Origin: Candidatus Woesearchaeota archaeon
Lineage (GTDB): Archaea > Nanobdellota > Nanobdellia > Woesearchaeales > UBA525
Direction: 5' to 3'
DNA: 16,305 nt
Assembly (NCBI GenBank): GCA_003694385.1
Contig: RFKA01000035.1
Span: 1 to 16,305 of the forward strand
Shown here: positions 8,284-15,218 of the stretch, one piece after another
Layout of the letters: every line of letters begins with the position of its first letter
How positions within the stretch are numbered: position 1 is the first letter of the stretch
Notes under the pieces: model-generated
Databases searched by the model: none
What the model was told of the DNA's origin: nothing
What the model saw: the letters and a program-made list of their open reading frames with translations, nothing else
Translations under genes and position numbers: made by a program

Positions 8284-8345
8284 TTTGTTGTGCACCCAGC
8301 GCCTCGGAGCAAACGAAGCGAAGAAACACAAAGAGATAAAAAACG

Positions 8346-8394
8346 GAGGCAAAGAGGAAGTAAGACTGAAGCAAAGGCAAGACTAAAGCAAAGG
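8346..8394. repeat. purine-rich direct repeats between cdc48 and gatE
   Basis: AAGACTGAAGCAAAGG (8362-8377) is followed 17 bp later by AAGACTAAAGCAAAGG (8379-8394), with 15 of 16 bases identical. A weaker copy of the core, GAGGCAAAGA, lies at 8346-8355. The surrounding 8305-8410 is almost entirely A and G on the plus strand. The repeats sit directly upstream of the gatE TATA box, so they may bind a regulator or merely reflect simple-sequence drift. Confidence 0.6.
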
Positions 8395-8410
8395 AGTGAG
8401 AGAACAAAAA

Positions 8411-8418
8411 CATATAAA
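8411..8418 (+). promoter_or_regulatory. TATA box of the gatE-lipid operon
   Basis: CATATAAA starts exactly 30 nt before ATG 8441. This is one of the best archaeal TATA boxes in the window. Its spacing supports a leaderless transcript starting at ATG 8441 and argues against an earlier GTG at 8396, which lies upstream of the box. Confidence 0.7.
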
Positions 8419-8440
8419 CGAAGCAGTGTTCAGCAGCACA

Positions 8441-10321
8441 ATGGGGGGGAGTACAACACGAAATAAGACACGAGGCGGCGACAAGACGCAAAGCGGGAGA
8501 GCCCAAGGGGGACTGAGGTGCGGCTTAGAGATTCACCAGCAGCTCAACACGGGAAAGCTTTTCTGCCGCTGCCCCACAACAATCAGTGATGGAAAACCTG
8601 ACTTCGTCTTCTCTCGGACGCTCCGCGCGCTCGCCGGCGAAACCGGGCAAGTTGACCGCGCGGCACAACACGAGGCGTCGAAAGCGAAGCGCTTCACGTA
8701 CCACAGCTACGCCGAGAATTGCTGCCTCGTCGAGATGGATGAGGAGCCACCGCACCCGATGAACGAGCAGGCACTCCTCGCGGCGCTCCAGACCGCGCGC
8801 CTCCTCGACGCGCACATCCTCGACGAGATCAGCGTGATGCGAAAGACCGTCATTGACGGCAGCAACACGAGCGGGTTCCAACGCACCGCACTCATAGCGC
8901 TCGGGGGGGAACTCCGAGAGGAAGCCGTGCGCATCCAGACCATTTGCCTTGAGGAAGACGCTGCAAAGATTGTCTCGCGGCGTGAACACGAAGATGTGTA
9001 CAATCTTTCGCGACTCGGCATCCCCCTCATCGAGATCGCGACAGAGCCAGACATCACGAGCCCTGAGCAGGCACAACGCGCGGCGGCCGAGCTCGGTATG
9101 CTCCTCCGCTCGACGGGCGCGTGCAAACGCGGGCTCGGAACGATACGGCAGGACGTGAATATCAGCGTGACGGGAGGGGCGCGCGTCGAAATCAAGGGCG
9201 CGCAAGACTTGAAGCTCATCCCCACAATCATTGAGAACGAGATGGCGCGCCAGACAGCGCTCATCGCGATTGCTGAGGAGCTCGGCGCTCGCGCACCCAT
9301 CCTGCCCCCACCTCCAAAGAATGTCTCGGCGCAGTTCGCACAGACGCGTTGTGCATTCATCAAGCGGGGACTCGCGCGCGGCGCGGCGCTCATCGGCTTG
9401 GCGCTCCCCGGCTTCGCAGGACTCCTTGGTCGAGAGCTCGCACCAGGGCACCGGCTCGGGACAGAACTCGCTGGCTACGCGAAAAGTTTCGGCTTCGGCG
9501 GCCTCATCCATAGCGACGAAGACCTCAAGAAGTACGCATTCACTGCAGAGGAAGTGGCCGCGACGAAGAAAGTGCTCGGCGTGAAACGGCACGACGCGTT
9601 CCTCCTGTTTCTCGGAGAACCCGAGCGCATCAATGACTTGCTCGCCTTCCTGCTCTTGCCGCGCATCGAGCGGCTCAGGCACGGCGTGCCACAAGAAGTG
9701 CGGAAAGCTGAAGCGAATGGAACCTCAACCTTCCTCCGACCGATGCCTGGCGCGGCGCGCATGTACCCCGAGACGGACATCCCCACCATCACCCCCCCAA
9801 AGAGTTTCGCCGTACCAAAGCCTCTCGCTGAACAACGAGCGGCACTCGTGAAGCGCCACAAGATTACTGAGCAGCAAGCAAGCAGGCTCCTCCGGCAGGG
9901 CTGGGACCTCGACGCGTTCGTGAAGCGCTATCCAAGCCTCGGCGCCGCGTTCCTCACGACCACGCTGCTCGATGCACCAAAAGAGTTGCGCAAGCGCTAC
10001 AAGAGAGAGCTCGACCTCACTACGCACGAGGATGCACTCCACACCATCCTCGAACATGCTGAGAAAGGCACGATTGCGAAAGACGCCGTCATCGACCTCC
10101 TCGCCGATGTTGCTGACGGCAGAGCACCCGATATCTCCCGCTATGCAACCGTGGATGAAGCAACAATCACTGCTGCAGTCCAACGAGCACTACGCGCAGA
10201 CCCTACAGCGCCAGTCCCTGCGCTCATGGGTGTCATCATGAAAGAGCTCAGAGGGAGAGCAAGCGGCAAAGAAGTCATGCGCATCCTCAAAGAACTCAAG
10301 AACGCCGGGACGACTCAATGA
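8441..10321 (+). CDS. gatE: glutamyl-tRNA(Gln) amidotransferase subunit E
   Basis: 626 residues from ATG 8441, typical for GatE. GatE activates Glu-tRNA(Gln) with ATP and transamidates it with ammonia made by GatD. The GatB/GatE kinase core begins with LRCGLEIHQQLNTGKLFCRC (about 25-44) and includes MRKTVIDGSNTSGFQRT (about 126-142) and EIATEPDI (about 197-204). A GatE-specific AspRS-like insertion domain occupies roughly 270-400. The RPMPGAARMYPETDIP segment follows, then the helical C-terminal YqeY-like tail that contacts tRNA. The insertion distinguishes GatE from bacterial GatB. An in-frame GTG at 8396 would add 15 residues but lies upstream of the TATA box. The stop overlaps the next start as ATGA. 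It leads a four-gene unit otherwise devoted to polar lipids. Confidence 0.97.
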   Translation: MGGSTTRNKTRGGDKTQSGRAQGGLRCGLEIHQQLNTGKLFCRCPTTISDGKPDFVFSRTLRALAGETGQVDRAAQHEASKAKRFTYHSYAENCCLVEMDEEPPHPMNEQALLAALQTARLLDAHILDEISVMRKTVIDGSNTSGFQRTALIALGGELREEAVRIQTICLEEDAAKIVSRREHEDVYNLSRLGIPLIEIATEPDITSPEQAQRAAAELGMLLRSTGACKRGLGTIRQDVNISVTGGARVEIKGAQDLKLIPTIIENEMARQTALIAIAEELGARAPILPPPPKNVSAQFAQTRCAFIKRGLARGAALIGLALPGFAGLLGRELAPGHRLGTELAGYAKSFGFGGLIHSDEDLKKYAFTAEEVAATKKVLGVKRHDAFLLFLGEPERINDLLAFLLLPRIERLRHGVPQEVRKAEANGTSTFLRPMPGAARMYPETDIPTITPPKSFAVPKPLAEQRAALVKRHKITEQQASRLLRQGWDLDAFVKRYPSLGAAFLTTTLLDAPKELRKRYKRELDLTTHEDALHTILEHAEKGTIAKDAVIDLLADVADGRAPDISRYATVDEATITAAVQRALRADPTAPVPALMGVIMKELRGRASGKEVMRILKELKNAGTTQ

Positions 10322-10944
10322 TTGCGTACATCCTTGCGGGACTAGTGCTCGTTGTGCTCAGCGGCCTCCTGTTTCATCGCTACTGGTTCTGCAGGCAGCC
10401 CCGCCGCCGCGTCCCGCGCACACCGAAGAGCATCGTGAGCCCTGCGAACGGTCGCCTCACGGTCATCAAGCAGTTCTCAACACCCCGCACGACGGTGCAG
10501 AAATGGAATCGTGGCAGCGTCGAGGTGCTCTGTGAAGACGTCGCACCGAGGGGGTGGTTCCTCCTCATCGTGATGACTCCCCTCAACGTGCACTACCAGC
10601 GGGCACCGAGTGACGCGACACTCCTCGACGAGCGCTACCACGCGGGGAGCTTCCGGAACGCTGTCAAGAACGCAGAGCAACTCCTCACGCTTGGAAACGA
10701 GCGGAACGAGATGCTCTTCGAAGGAACATATGGACGGTTCAAAGTCGTGCAGATCGCGGGCTTCCTCGCGCGCCGCATCACAAGCTTCCTCAACAAAGGG
10801 CAAGCTGTGCGGAAGGGAGAAGTGATCGGGTTCATCAACCTCGGCAGCCAGGTGGCGGTCGTGCTCCCCGAGAACGTCGAGCTCGCCGTCCGCGAAGGCG
10901 AAACACTTATTGATGGAGAGAGCATCTTAGGGGTGTGGACGTGA
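10318..10944 (+). CDS. phosphatidylserine decarboxylase-like protein (putative archaetidylserine decarboxylase)
   Basis: 208 residues, matching the short archaeal/bacterial PSD-A type. These enzymes cut themselves at Gly-Ser to make a pyruvoyl cofactor, then decarboxylate the serine head group of a membrane lipid to ethanolamine. Residues 3-19 are a hydrophobic N-terminal membrane segment. SPANG is at 41-45, TPLNVHYQRAP at 87-97 with the likely processing His92, GFLARRI at 148-154, and the self-cleavage site LGSQVAVVLP at 175-184 with Gly176-Ser177. Odd point: the first motif normally reads S-P-x-D-G, and the Asp of the His/Ser/Asp processing triad is Asn44 here. Activity is therefore likely but not certain. 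ATG 10318 overlaps the gatE stop, and the stop overlaps the next start. The neighbouring serine transferase and CarS strongly support the lipid role. Confidence 0.88.
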   Translation: MIAYILAGLVLVVLSGLLFHRYWFCRQPRRRVPRTPKSIVSPANGRLTVIKQFSTPRTTVQKWNRGSVEVLCEDVAPRGWFLLIVMTPLNVHYQRAPSDATLLDERYHAGSFRNAVKNAEQLLTLGNERNEMLFEGTYGRFKVVQIAGFLARRITSFLNKGQAVRKGEVIGFINLGSQVAVVLPENVELAVREGETLIDGESILGVWT

Positions 10945-11429
10945 AATTCGCAGACACCATCACCCTCCTGAACCTCGCGGCAGGCATACTCTCCCTGTAC
11001 GCTGCTGCGAGAGGAGAGATCATCCTTGCAGCATCACTCATCGCCGCAGGCATGGTGTTCGACTTCCTCGACGGGCGCGTGGCGCGGCTCATGCAGCAGT
11101 CGCACCCGCTCGGGCGCGAGCTTGACAGCCTCGCTGACATCGTCACCTTTGGCGTCGCGCCGGGAGCCGTCGCGCTCGCAATGAACGACTCAGCAGTCAT
11201 GCTCTTCGCTACTGTCATCTATGGTTTCGCGGCGGCCTTCCGCCTCGCACGCTTCAATATCGAACGACGGAAACACTTTCGGGGGCTCCCGTCACCAGCA
11301 GCCGCGGCGCTCGTGCTCACAGCCACGCTGCTCTTCCCACTCACCCCGTGGACGCGCTGGGCGACCCCGCTCGTGTTCCTCTGCGTGGCAGGCCTCATGG
11401 CCGCGACCTTCACGGTGAAGAAACCATGA
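10941..11429 (+). CDS. CDP-alcohol phosphatidyltransferase, PssA type (putative archaetidylserine synthase)
   Basis: 162 residues. This integral membrane enzyme would exchange CMP on CDP-archaeol for L-serine. The full family signature D-G-x2-A-R-x8-G-x3-D-x3-D is present: Asp44, Gly45, Ala48, Arg49, Gly58, Asp62 and Asp66, the metal- and CDP-binding residues. About five to six hydrophobic helices cover the protein. Later SPAAAALVL and a long C-terminal hydrophobic stretch fit the serine-transferring subgroup; its position between a decarboxylase and CarS makes serine the most likely acceptor, but inositol or glycerol phosphate cannot be excluded from sequence alone. I chose GTG 10941 because it overlaps the preceding TGA and has GGGGTG 5 nt upstream; an in-frame GTG at 10935 would consume that site. 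Confidence 0.93.
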   Translation: MKFADTITLLNLAAGILSLYAAARGEIILAASLIAAGMVFDFLDGRVARLMQQSHPLGRELDSLADIVTFGVAPGAVALAMNDSAVMLFATVIYGFAAAFRLARFNIERRKHFRGLPSPAAAALVLTATLLFPLTPWTRWATPLVFLCVAGLMAATFTVKKP

Positions 11430-11962
11430 ATATCCTCGGCGCACTCTACCTCTTCCTCCCCGGCTACTTCGCCAACGCCATACCTCCACTCCTCGCGCGC
11501 GTACCGTGGCTCAGGCAGTGGGGGGCCCCGATTGATTGTGGACTCTCGTGGCGGAACAAACGCCTCCTCGGCGAGAACAAGACGTGGCGAGGAGCGATTG
11601 GCGCGGTGCTCATCGGGGGGCTTGTGTTCCTCGGGCAGCGCTTGCTCGCCGCGCAAGGCTTCATGCTCGGCGACGCGCCATTCAGCACGCTCCCCTCATG
11701 GTACGGGTTCCTGCTTGGCGCAGGGGTCATCGTTGGCGACGCGCTCGAGTCGTTTGTGAAGCGACGAGCGAATATCCCGCCCGGCAAGCTCTGGGTTCCC
11801 TTCGACCAGATTGACTTCACCCTCGGCGGCGTCATCGCAACTGCGTGGGTGTTCTGGCCGGGCTGGAGCGTCCTCGCAATCCTCATCGTCATTAACGGCC
11901 TCGGCTCAGCCCTCGCCCACTACCTCGGCTACCTCCTCGGCATCAACGAAGAAAAGTTCTGA
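11426..11962 (+). CDS. carS: CDP-archaeol synthase
   Basis: 178 residues, the usual size. CarS transfers CMP from CTP to unsaturated archaetidic acid, giving CDP-archaeol, the activated precursor of archaeal phospholipids. Features of the DUF46/CarS family are visible: LPGYFANAIPPL at 11-22, the GENKTWRGAIGA loop at 49-60, GDALESFVKRR at 104-114, and PFDQIDF at 125-131. Between these lie four to five hydrophobic membrane helices. ATG 11426 overlaps the previous stop as ATGA, and GGTGA at 11414-11418 lies 7 nt upstream, so the start is clear. It is the last gene of the gatE-decarboxylase-synthase-carS unit and supplies the substrate for the two preceding enzymes. Confidence 0.95.
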   Translation: MNILGALYLFLPGYFANAIPPLLARVPWLRQWGAPIDCGLSWRNKRLLGENKTWRGAIGAVLIGGLVFLGQRLLAAQGFMLGDAPFSTLPSWYGFLLGAGVIVGDALESFVKRRANIPPGKLWVPFDQIDFTLGGVIATAWVFWPGWSVLAILIVINGLGSALAHYLGYLLGINEEKF

Positions 11963-11985
11963 GCCACCCCTGAGTTCCCATAAGG

Positions 11986-11993
11986 CATATAAA
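11986..11993 (+). promoter_or_regulatory. TATA box of the PHP-domain gene
   Basis: CATATAAA is identical to the gatE box. It lies 29 nt before GTG 12015 but only 20 nt before ATG 12006. By the spacing of the other leaderless genes here, it favours GTG 12015 as the start codon. Confidence 0.65.
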
Positions 11994-12014
11994 GCGTGGC
12001 TCGTGATGGTGAGC

Positions 12015-12845
12015 GTGAAGGTTGATTACACAGAGCCGGACCTGGCCGTTCTCAAGGAGGAGGGCTTCGTTGCGGATATGCACTTCCACTCGGAGCACAG
12101 CCACGACTGCCAAACACCAGTGAAGGACATCATCAAGCTCGCGCGGCGGCGAGGAATCCACGTTGCACTCACGGATCACAACAAGGTGTCGGGCGTCGCA
12201 GAGTCGCTCAAGTACAAGGACGCACCCATTATTCCGGGAGTAGAGCTGTGCTCGCGTGAAGGGAAGGAAGTCATTACGTACTTTGCTGACGCGCAACAAC
12301 TCCTCGACTTTTATGACCGCCGCGTCAAGCCCTGGTTGAAGAACCGGAACGCAGGCATCAGGGGTTCCCGCACCGACATCCCCATGCGCTCACTCATTGA
12401 TATGCTGGCCGCCGAGGACTGCATCGTCCACCTCCCCCATCCTTTCGGGCCACAGCCGCGCCGGAGCTACCCGTTCTTCACGAGGAAGACGCGGAGAGGG
12501 TTTCTCAAGCACGTGCACAGCATCGAGGTCTTCAATGCGGCCCTCACGAGACGCGCGAACCTCTCCGCGCTCGGGTGGGCGGTGCAACTCGGGAAAGGCA
12601 TCGCTGGCGGGAGCGACGGGCACACGCTCAGCGCACTCGGGAAAGGAGTGACGGTAAGCAAGGCGACAAATATCAGCGGCCACCTCAAAGCAATTAAGGC
12701 GGGCACAGTCCATGTCGCCGGGCAGGAACTCAAGCAGCGCGAGCGGGCGCGGCTCTTACAGAACGTCTTCACGAATAAGCTCCGCAATGGGCTCTCTCAT
12801 AAGGTGACGTTCTCACTCCCCTTGCAGCGCTATCGAGAGGGCTAG
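12015..12845 (+). CDS. PHP-domain metallohydrolase
   Basis: 276 residues from GTG 12015; ATG 12006 would give 279. The PHP fold is a trinuclear-metal phosphoesterase seen in DNA polymerase proofreading domains, histidinol phosphatase and 3',5'-nucleotide phosphatases. Metal ligands are all visible (numbering from GTG 12015): MHFHSEHSHD at 22-31 (HxH pair plus a later His), TDHN at 53-56, GVEL at 75-78, HLPHP at 139-143, and GSDGH at 199-203. The Asp/His order matches a stand-alone cytosolic PHP enzyme. No polymerase or helix-hairpin-helix domain is attached, and the last 70 residues are basic and helical. The substrate is unknown; nucleotide or phosphoester hydrolysis is the family-level expectation. 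It has its own promoter, and its 3' end overlaps the convergent glycosidase-like gene by 33 bp. Confidence 0.92.
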   Translation: MKVDYTEPDLAVLKEEGFVADMHFHSEHSHDCQTPVKDIIKLARRRGIHVALTDHNKVSGVAESLKYKDAPIIPGVELCSREGKEVITYFADAQQLLDFYDRRVKPWLKNRNAGIRGSRTDIPMRSLIDMLAAEDCIVHLPHPFGPQPRRSYPFFTRKTRRGFLKHVHSIEVFNAALTRRANLSALGWAVQLGKGIAGGSDGHTLSALGKGVTVSKATNISGHLKAIKAGTVHVAGQELKQRERARLLQNVFTNKLRNGLSHKVTFSLPLQRYREG

Positions 12846-13940
12846 CCAGTTCGCTGCCCAGAGCATCGAAGTATCACTGGAGAAGAAGAGGCTCTTGTGC
12901 AGGGCGCCAGTCTTCGTCAACACTTCTGGATAGCAGTGCTCGCGCTCAATGAGTGCTTGGTGGCGCTCGAGGTAATGCCTAGCGAGAGCCTCGTCGTAGC
13001 GCGCCAGCACTTGGAGGAACAGGTTCCCGAGATGCATCCACACCGTGTCGAGTTCCCACGAGTCAGTCAACGTGTCGAGCCAGAACATCTTCCTCATGCT
13101 GTTCCGTCCTTGCTCATAGCGGAGCGGGAACGGATCTTCGAATCCGCCCTCGATGAGGCGTTGCTGGACGCTCGCCCACAGCGTAGCCGCCTCCGGTTCA
13201 GGGAAGACGTTGAACCAGAACGGTATGACATTAGCATCGCCCGTCATGACGGCGTCCGGTGAGCGGTCATCAACGAAGTTCGTGCCGTTCCAGAAATGGC
13301 GCTTGATGAGGTCGGGGTAGTTCCACGGCAAGGGGTTCTCGAGGCCGAGTTGTGTCGCGCGCTGCTGGATCGCGAAGGCCATAACGTTGTCGTAGCAGGA
13401 ACTGTTGCGAATCGCGTAGTCGCGCATACTACTGAAGTACCCGTCCCGCACGAGCCCTGTTGTGGGATCGATGACGAGTTCCTTGAAGCGCCGCAATTCC
13501 TGATTGAGAAACGCTGCGTACTGGTGCACGAGCGACTCGTCGCCGAGGGCGGCGAGGCTGTGGAGGAGGAAGGCGAGCCCATCAGGCGCATACACATCGG
13601 GGAAATCAAAGGGTACGCCTTTGTGGTTGATGGCGAGACGGAACCGGCCGTGAGCTGCGTAGCGGTTAAGCGCGTACTGGAGTGTCGTACGGACGCGGTC
13701 GTGCATCCCGAGCGCGAGGAGGCTGTCAACGCACATCCCGAAGTCGCGCGCGTAGAACACAGGGTAGTTCCCCGCGCTCGTCATGAAGTGGTGCTGCTCG
13801 TCGTTCCAACAGCGCTCAATCACTGCGCGGCATACCTGGCGCGCATTCCCCTCGAAGCGTTCAGGCCCTCTGAAACGACAGCGGAGTGCGCGGCCAAAAA
13901 TGTGCAGCCCTTCTCTCGCGTGGATGAGTCCGAGGCCCAT
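12813..13940 (-). CDS. six-hairpin glycosidase-like protein
   Basis: 375 residues from ATG 13940; GTG 13949 would add three. GGAGTGA (13946-13952) lies 5 nt before ATG 13940, while the GTG overlaps the previous stop as GTGA, so both starts are plausible. The protein looks like an (alpha/alpha)6-barrel glycoside hydrolase of the neutral-invertase, trehalase or debranching type: paired helices with FYARDFGM near 62-69, VYAPDGLAFLLHSL near 116-129, SCYDNVMAFAIQQ near 181-193, TDSWELDTVWMHLGNL near 292-307, and SSDTSMLWAANWLAL near 354-368. The Asp residues in YARDF and WELD are candidate catalytic or substrate residues. There is no signal peptide, so it is probably cytosolic. The substrate is not identifiable. 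Tight coupling to the flippase-like gene hints at a shared glycan or glycolipid process. Confidence 0.82.
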   Translation of the reverse strand: MGLGLIHAREGLHIFGRALRCRFRGPERFEGNARQVCRAVIERCWNDEQHHFMTSAGNYPVFYARDFGMCVDSLLALGMHDRVRTTLQYALNRYAAHGRFRLAINHKGVPFDFPDVYAPDGLAFLLHSLAALGDESLVHQYAAFLNQELRRFKELVIDPTTGLVRDGYFSSMRDYAIRNSSCYDNVMAFAIQQRATQLGLENPLPWNYPDLIKRHFWNGTNFVDDRSPDAVMTGDANVIPFWFNVFPEPEAATLWASVQQRLIEGGFEDPFPLRYEQGRNSMRKMFWLDTLTDSWELDTVWMHLGNLFLQVLARYDEALARHYLERHQALIEREHCYPEVLTKTGALHKSLFFSSDTSMLWAANWLALSIALQGE

Positions 13941-13945
13941 GGTTG

Positions 13946-15043
13946 TCACTCCGCGCCGCGCCTTTTTAATTTTTGCTCGTTCCTGAGCACGCGGAGCTCA
14001 AGCTTGAGCACGGCGAAGTTATTCTCGCGCGCCGCCTGTTGGCTCTTCTCATAGAGGTGGAAGAAGTTCTGGTGGAACGCGCCAAGGAGCGTGATGCCGA
14101 TGAGTGTCCAGATAATATCACGGGCACGAATAATCGCGCTGAGGGCGAGGGCGATGGCGGGGCTCACGTGGAGGAGCGCTGCTGCTGTGACTTGGCCGAG
14201 CTCGAGGACGCCCAGTGCTGCAGGTATGGGGATACTATAGGCGATACCGACGCCTGTGAGGAAGACGAAGATGCTCAGTACTCCGGCATCGTAGCCGAGG
14301 AGGAGTAAGGCGATTTTGTACTCGAAATACATGAGCACCCACAGGAGGGTGTTCACCGTGAGTGCTTGAAAGAACTGTTTCTTCCTGTTCGCGTAGAAGT
14401 GCTCGATGAGGAGTTCCATCTCATTGAGCGCGTCGCGCCATTGTGGCCAGCGCTGCAGGCGCGTGGCACCGAGTGCTTCGCAGAGCGGGACGAGAACGCG
14501 GCGTTTGCCGACGATGTGGAAGACGAGCACCGTAGCCAGGACGAGGATGATGAGGCTGAGGAGGAAGGTGAACGCGCGCTCCATGAGCGGCACGCTTGCC
14601 ATGTTCACTATGATGAGGGCGCCGATGAAGAAGAAGAGGATATTGAAGAGTACTTCAATGGACCGGTCAACGATGGCGGTTGCGAAGCTGAGCTTGAGCG
14701 GGATGCCCTGCTTCGTGAGGAGAAGCGCCCGTACGGGCTCCCCGCCAACGTGCGCTGTCGGCGTGACGTACGAGACCGCGAAGCCGATAAGCCGGTAGAT
14801 GAAGAGGGTGTAGAACGGGAGCTTCGCATCGTACGCGTCGAGGATAATACGCCACTTCCAGGTGAGCGCGAGTGCGATAGCGATGCTCACGCCGAGATAG
14901 GCAAGGATGAGTCCCCCACTCGCTGAAGAGAAGGCGTCGAGCACGGGGGTGAAGCCGACGCGCCAGAACAAGAGGGTGCCAACCGCGAGACCAAAACCGA
15001 CGCTGCCCGTGAGAGCCCAGGTGATAATGCGGTCGTGCCTCAT
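13946..15043 (-). CDS. flippase-like integral membrane protein (UPF0104 / lysylphosphatidylglycerol-synthase TM family)
   Basis: 365 residues with about eight to nine membrane helices, roughly at 7-27, 45-61, 78-95, 125-147, 157-177, 232-249, 256-272, 285-302 and 306-322. The family signatures TPTAHVGGEPVRALLL (94-109) and PIPAALGVLELGQ (272-284) are clear. Members are related to the membrane half of MprF and to archaeal AglD-region proteins. They are thought to move or handle lipid-linked substrates, but the exact cargo is mostly unknown. A basic, cytosolic coiled-coil-like tail of about 35 residues ends the protein. There is no aminoacyl-transferase domain, so it is not a full MprF. ATG 15043 lies only 3 nt after the tRNA-Arg 3' end. 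The stop overlaps the following glycosidase-like gene. Confidence 0.92.
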   Translation of the reverse strand: MRHDRIITWALTGSVGFGLAVGTLLFWRVGFTPVLDAFSSASGGLILAYLGVSIAIALALTWKWRIILDAYDAKLPFYTLFIYRLIGFAVSYVTPTAHVGGEPVRALLLTKQGIPLKLSFATAIVDRSIEVLFNILFFFIGALIIVNMASVPLMERAFTFLLSLIILVLATVLVFHIVGKRRVLVPLCEALGATRLQRWPQWRDALNEMELLIEHFYANRKKQFFQALTVNTLLWVLMYFEYKIALLLLGYDAGVLSIFVFLTGVGIAYSIPIPAALGVLELGQVTAAALLHVSPAIALALSAIIRARDIIWTLIGITLLGAFHQNFFHLYEKSQQAARENNFAVLKLELRVLRNEQKLKRRGAE

Positions 15044-15046
15044 GAA

Positions 15047-15191
15047 CGCACCGGAGGGGATTCGAACCCCCGACCTACAGCTTTATCCGCGCGCCTCTGC
15101 TAACTCTCGTCCGGGCTTGCGCCCTTAGCGAAATGGTCATCATCGACACGCTTAGGAGGCTGCCGCTCTATCCAAGCTGAGCTACCGGTGC
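15047..15191 (-). tRNA. tRNA-Arg (anticodon CCU), interrupted by a 70-nt intron
   Basis: The mature tRNA is 75 nt after removal of the intron. The acceptor GCACCGG (15191-15185) pairs perfectly with CCGGTGC (15054-15048), with discriminator G at 15047 and no encoded CCA. The D-stem is GCTC/GAGC, the anticodon stem GCAGC/GCTGT, the anticodon loop C-T-C-C-T-A-A, and the T-arm GGGGG-TTCGAAT-CCCCT. The anticodon at 15156-15154 is CCU, reading the AGG arginine codon. Exon 1 is 15153-15191 and exon 2 is 15047-15082. A weak TATA-like ATTTTC lies about 25 nt upstream. The gene is transcribed towards, and almost touches, the flippase-like gene. Confidence 0.96.
15083..15152 (-). other. bulge-helix-bulge intron in tRNA-Arg, inserted between positions 37 and 38
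   Basis: 70 nt at the canonical archaeal site. Bulge 1 is U-A^A (15154-15152) and bulge 2 is A-A^A (15084-15082). The central helix pairs UCC of the anticodon loop (15157-15155) with GGA (15088-15086), plus one C/U mismatch. The inner helix pairs 15151-15145 with 15095-15089 over 7 bp including two G-U pairs. The interior has its own fold: GCTAA (15129-15125) pairs with TTAGC (15103-15099), enclosing GGGC-GCAA-GCCC (15124-15113), a hairpin with a GNRA-type tetraloop. Confidence 0.93.
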
Positions 15192-15218
15192 TTCACTGCG
15201 CCGGCGTTCCACGAAAAT

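Noticed and set aside
8396..8440. Upstream GTG start for gatE
   Set aside because: It lies upstream of the TATA box at 8411-8418, and the added residues show no family similarity.
8525..9694. Long minus-strand open frame opposite gatE (389 codons)
   Set aside because: It mirrors gatE codon bias, is rich in Arg, Glu, Ala and Cys without domain motifs, and lies wholly inside a clear gatE.
11348..11425. Upstream extension of carS
   Set aside because: ATG 11426 has GGTGA at 7 nt and an ATGA overlap; the extension is Arg/Gly-rich shadow of the preceding gene.
11811..12014. Long N-terminal extension of the PHP gene into carS
   Set aside because: The extension is Ser/Ala-rich out-of-frame carS sequence, and the PHP promoter lies inside it.
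13296..14926. Acidic plus-strand open frames opposite the glycosidase- and flippase-like genes
   Set aside because: Their Glu/Asp/Arg-rich products are reverse-complement artefacts of hydrophobic and GC-rich codons in well-supported genes.
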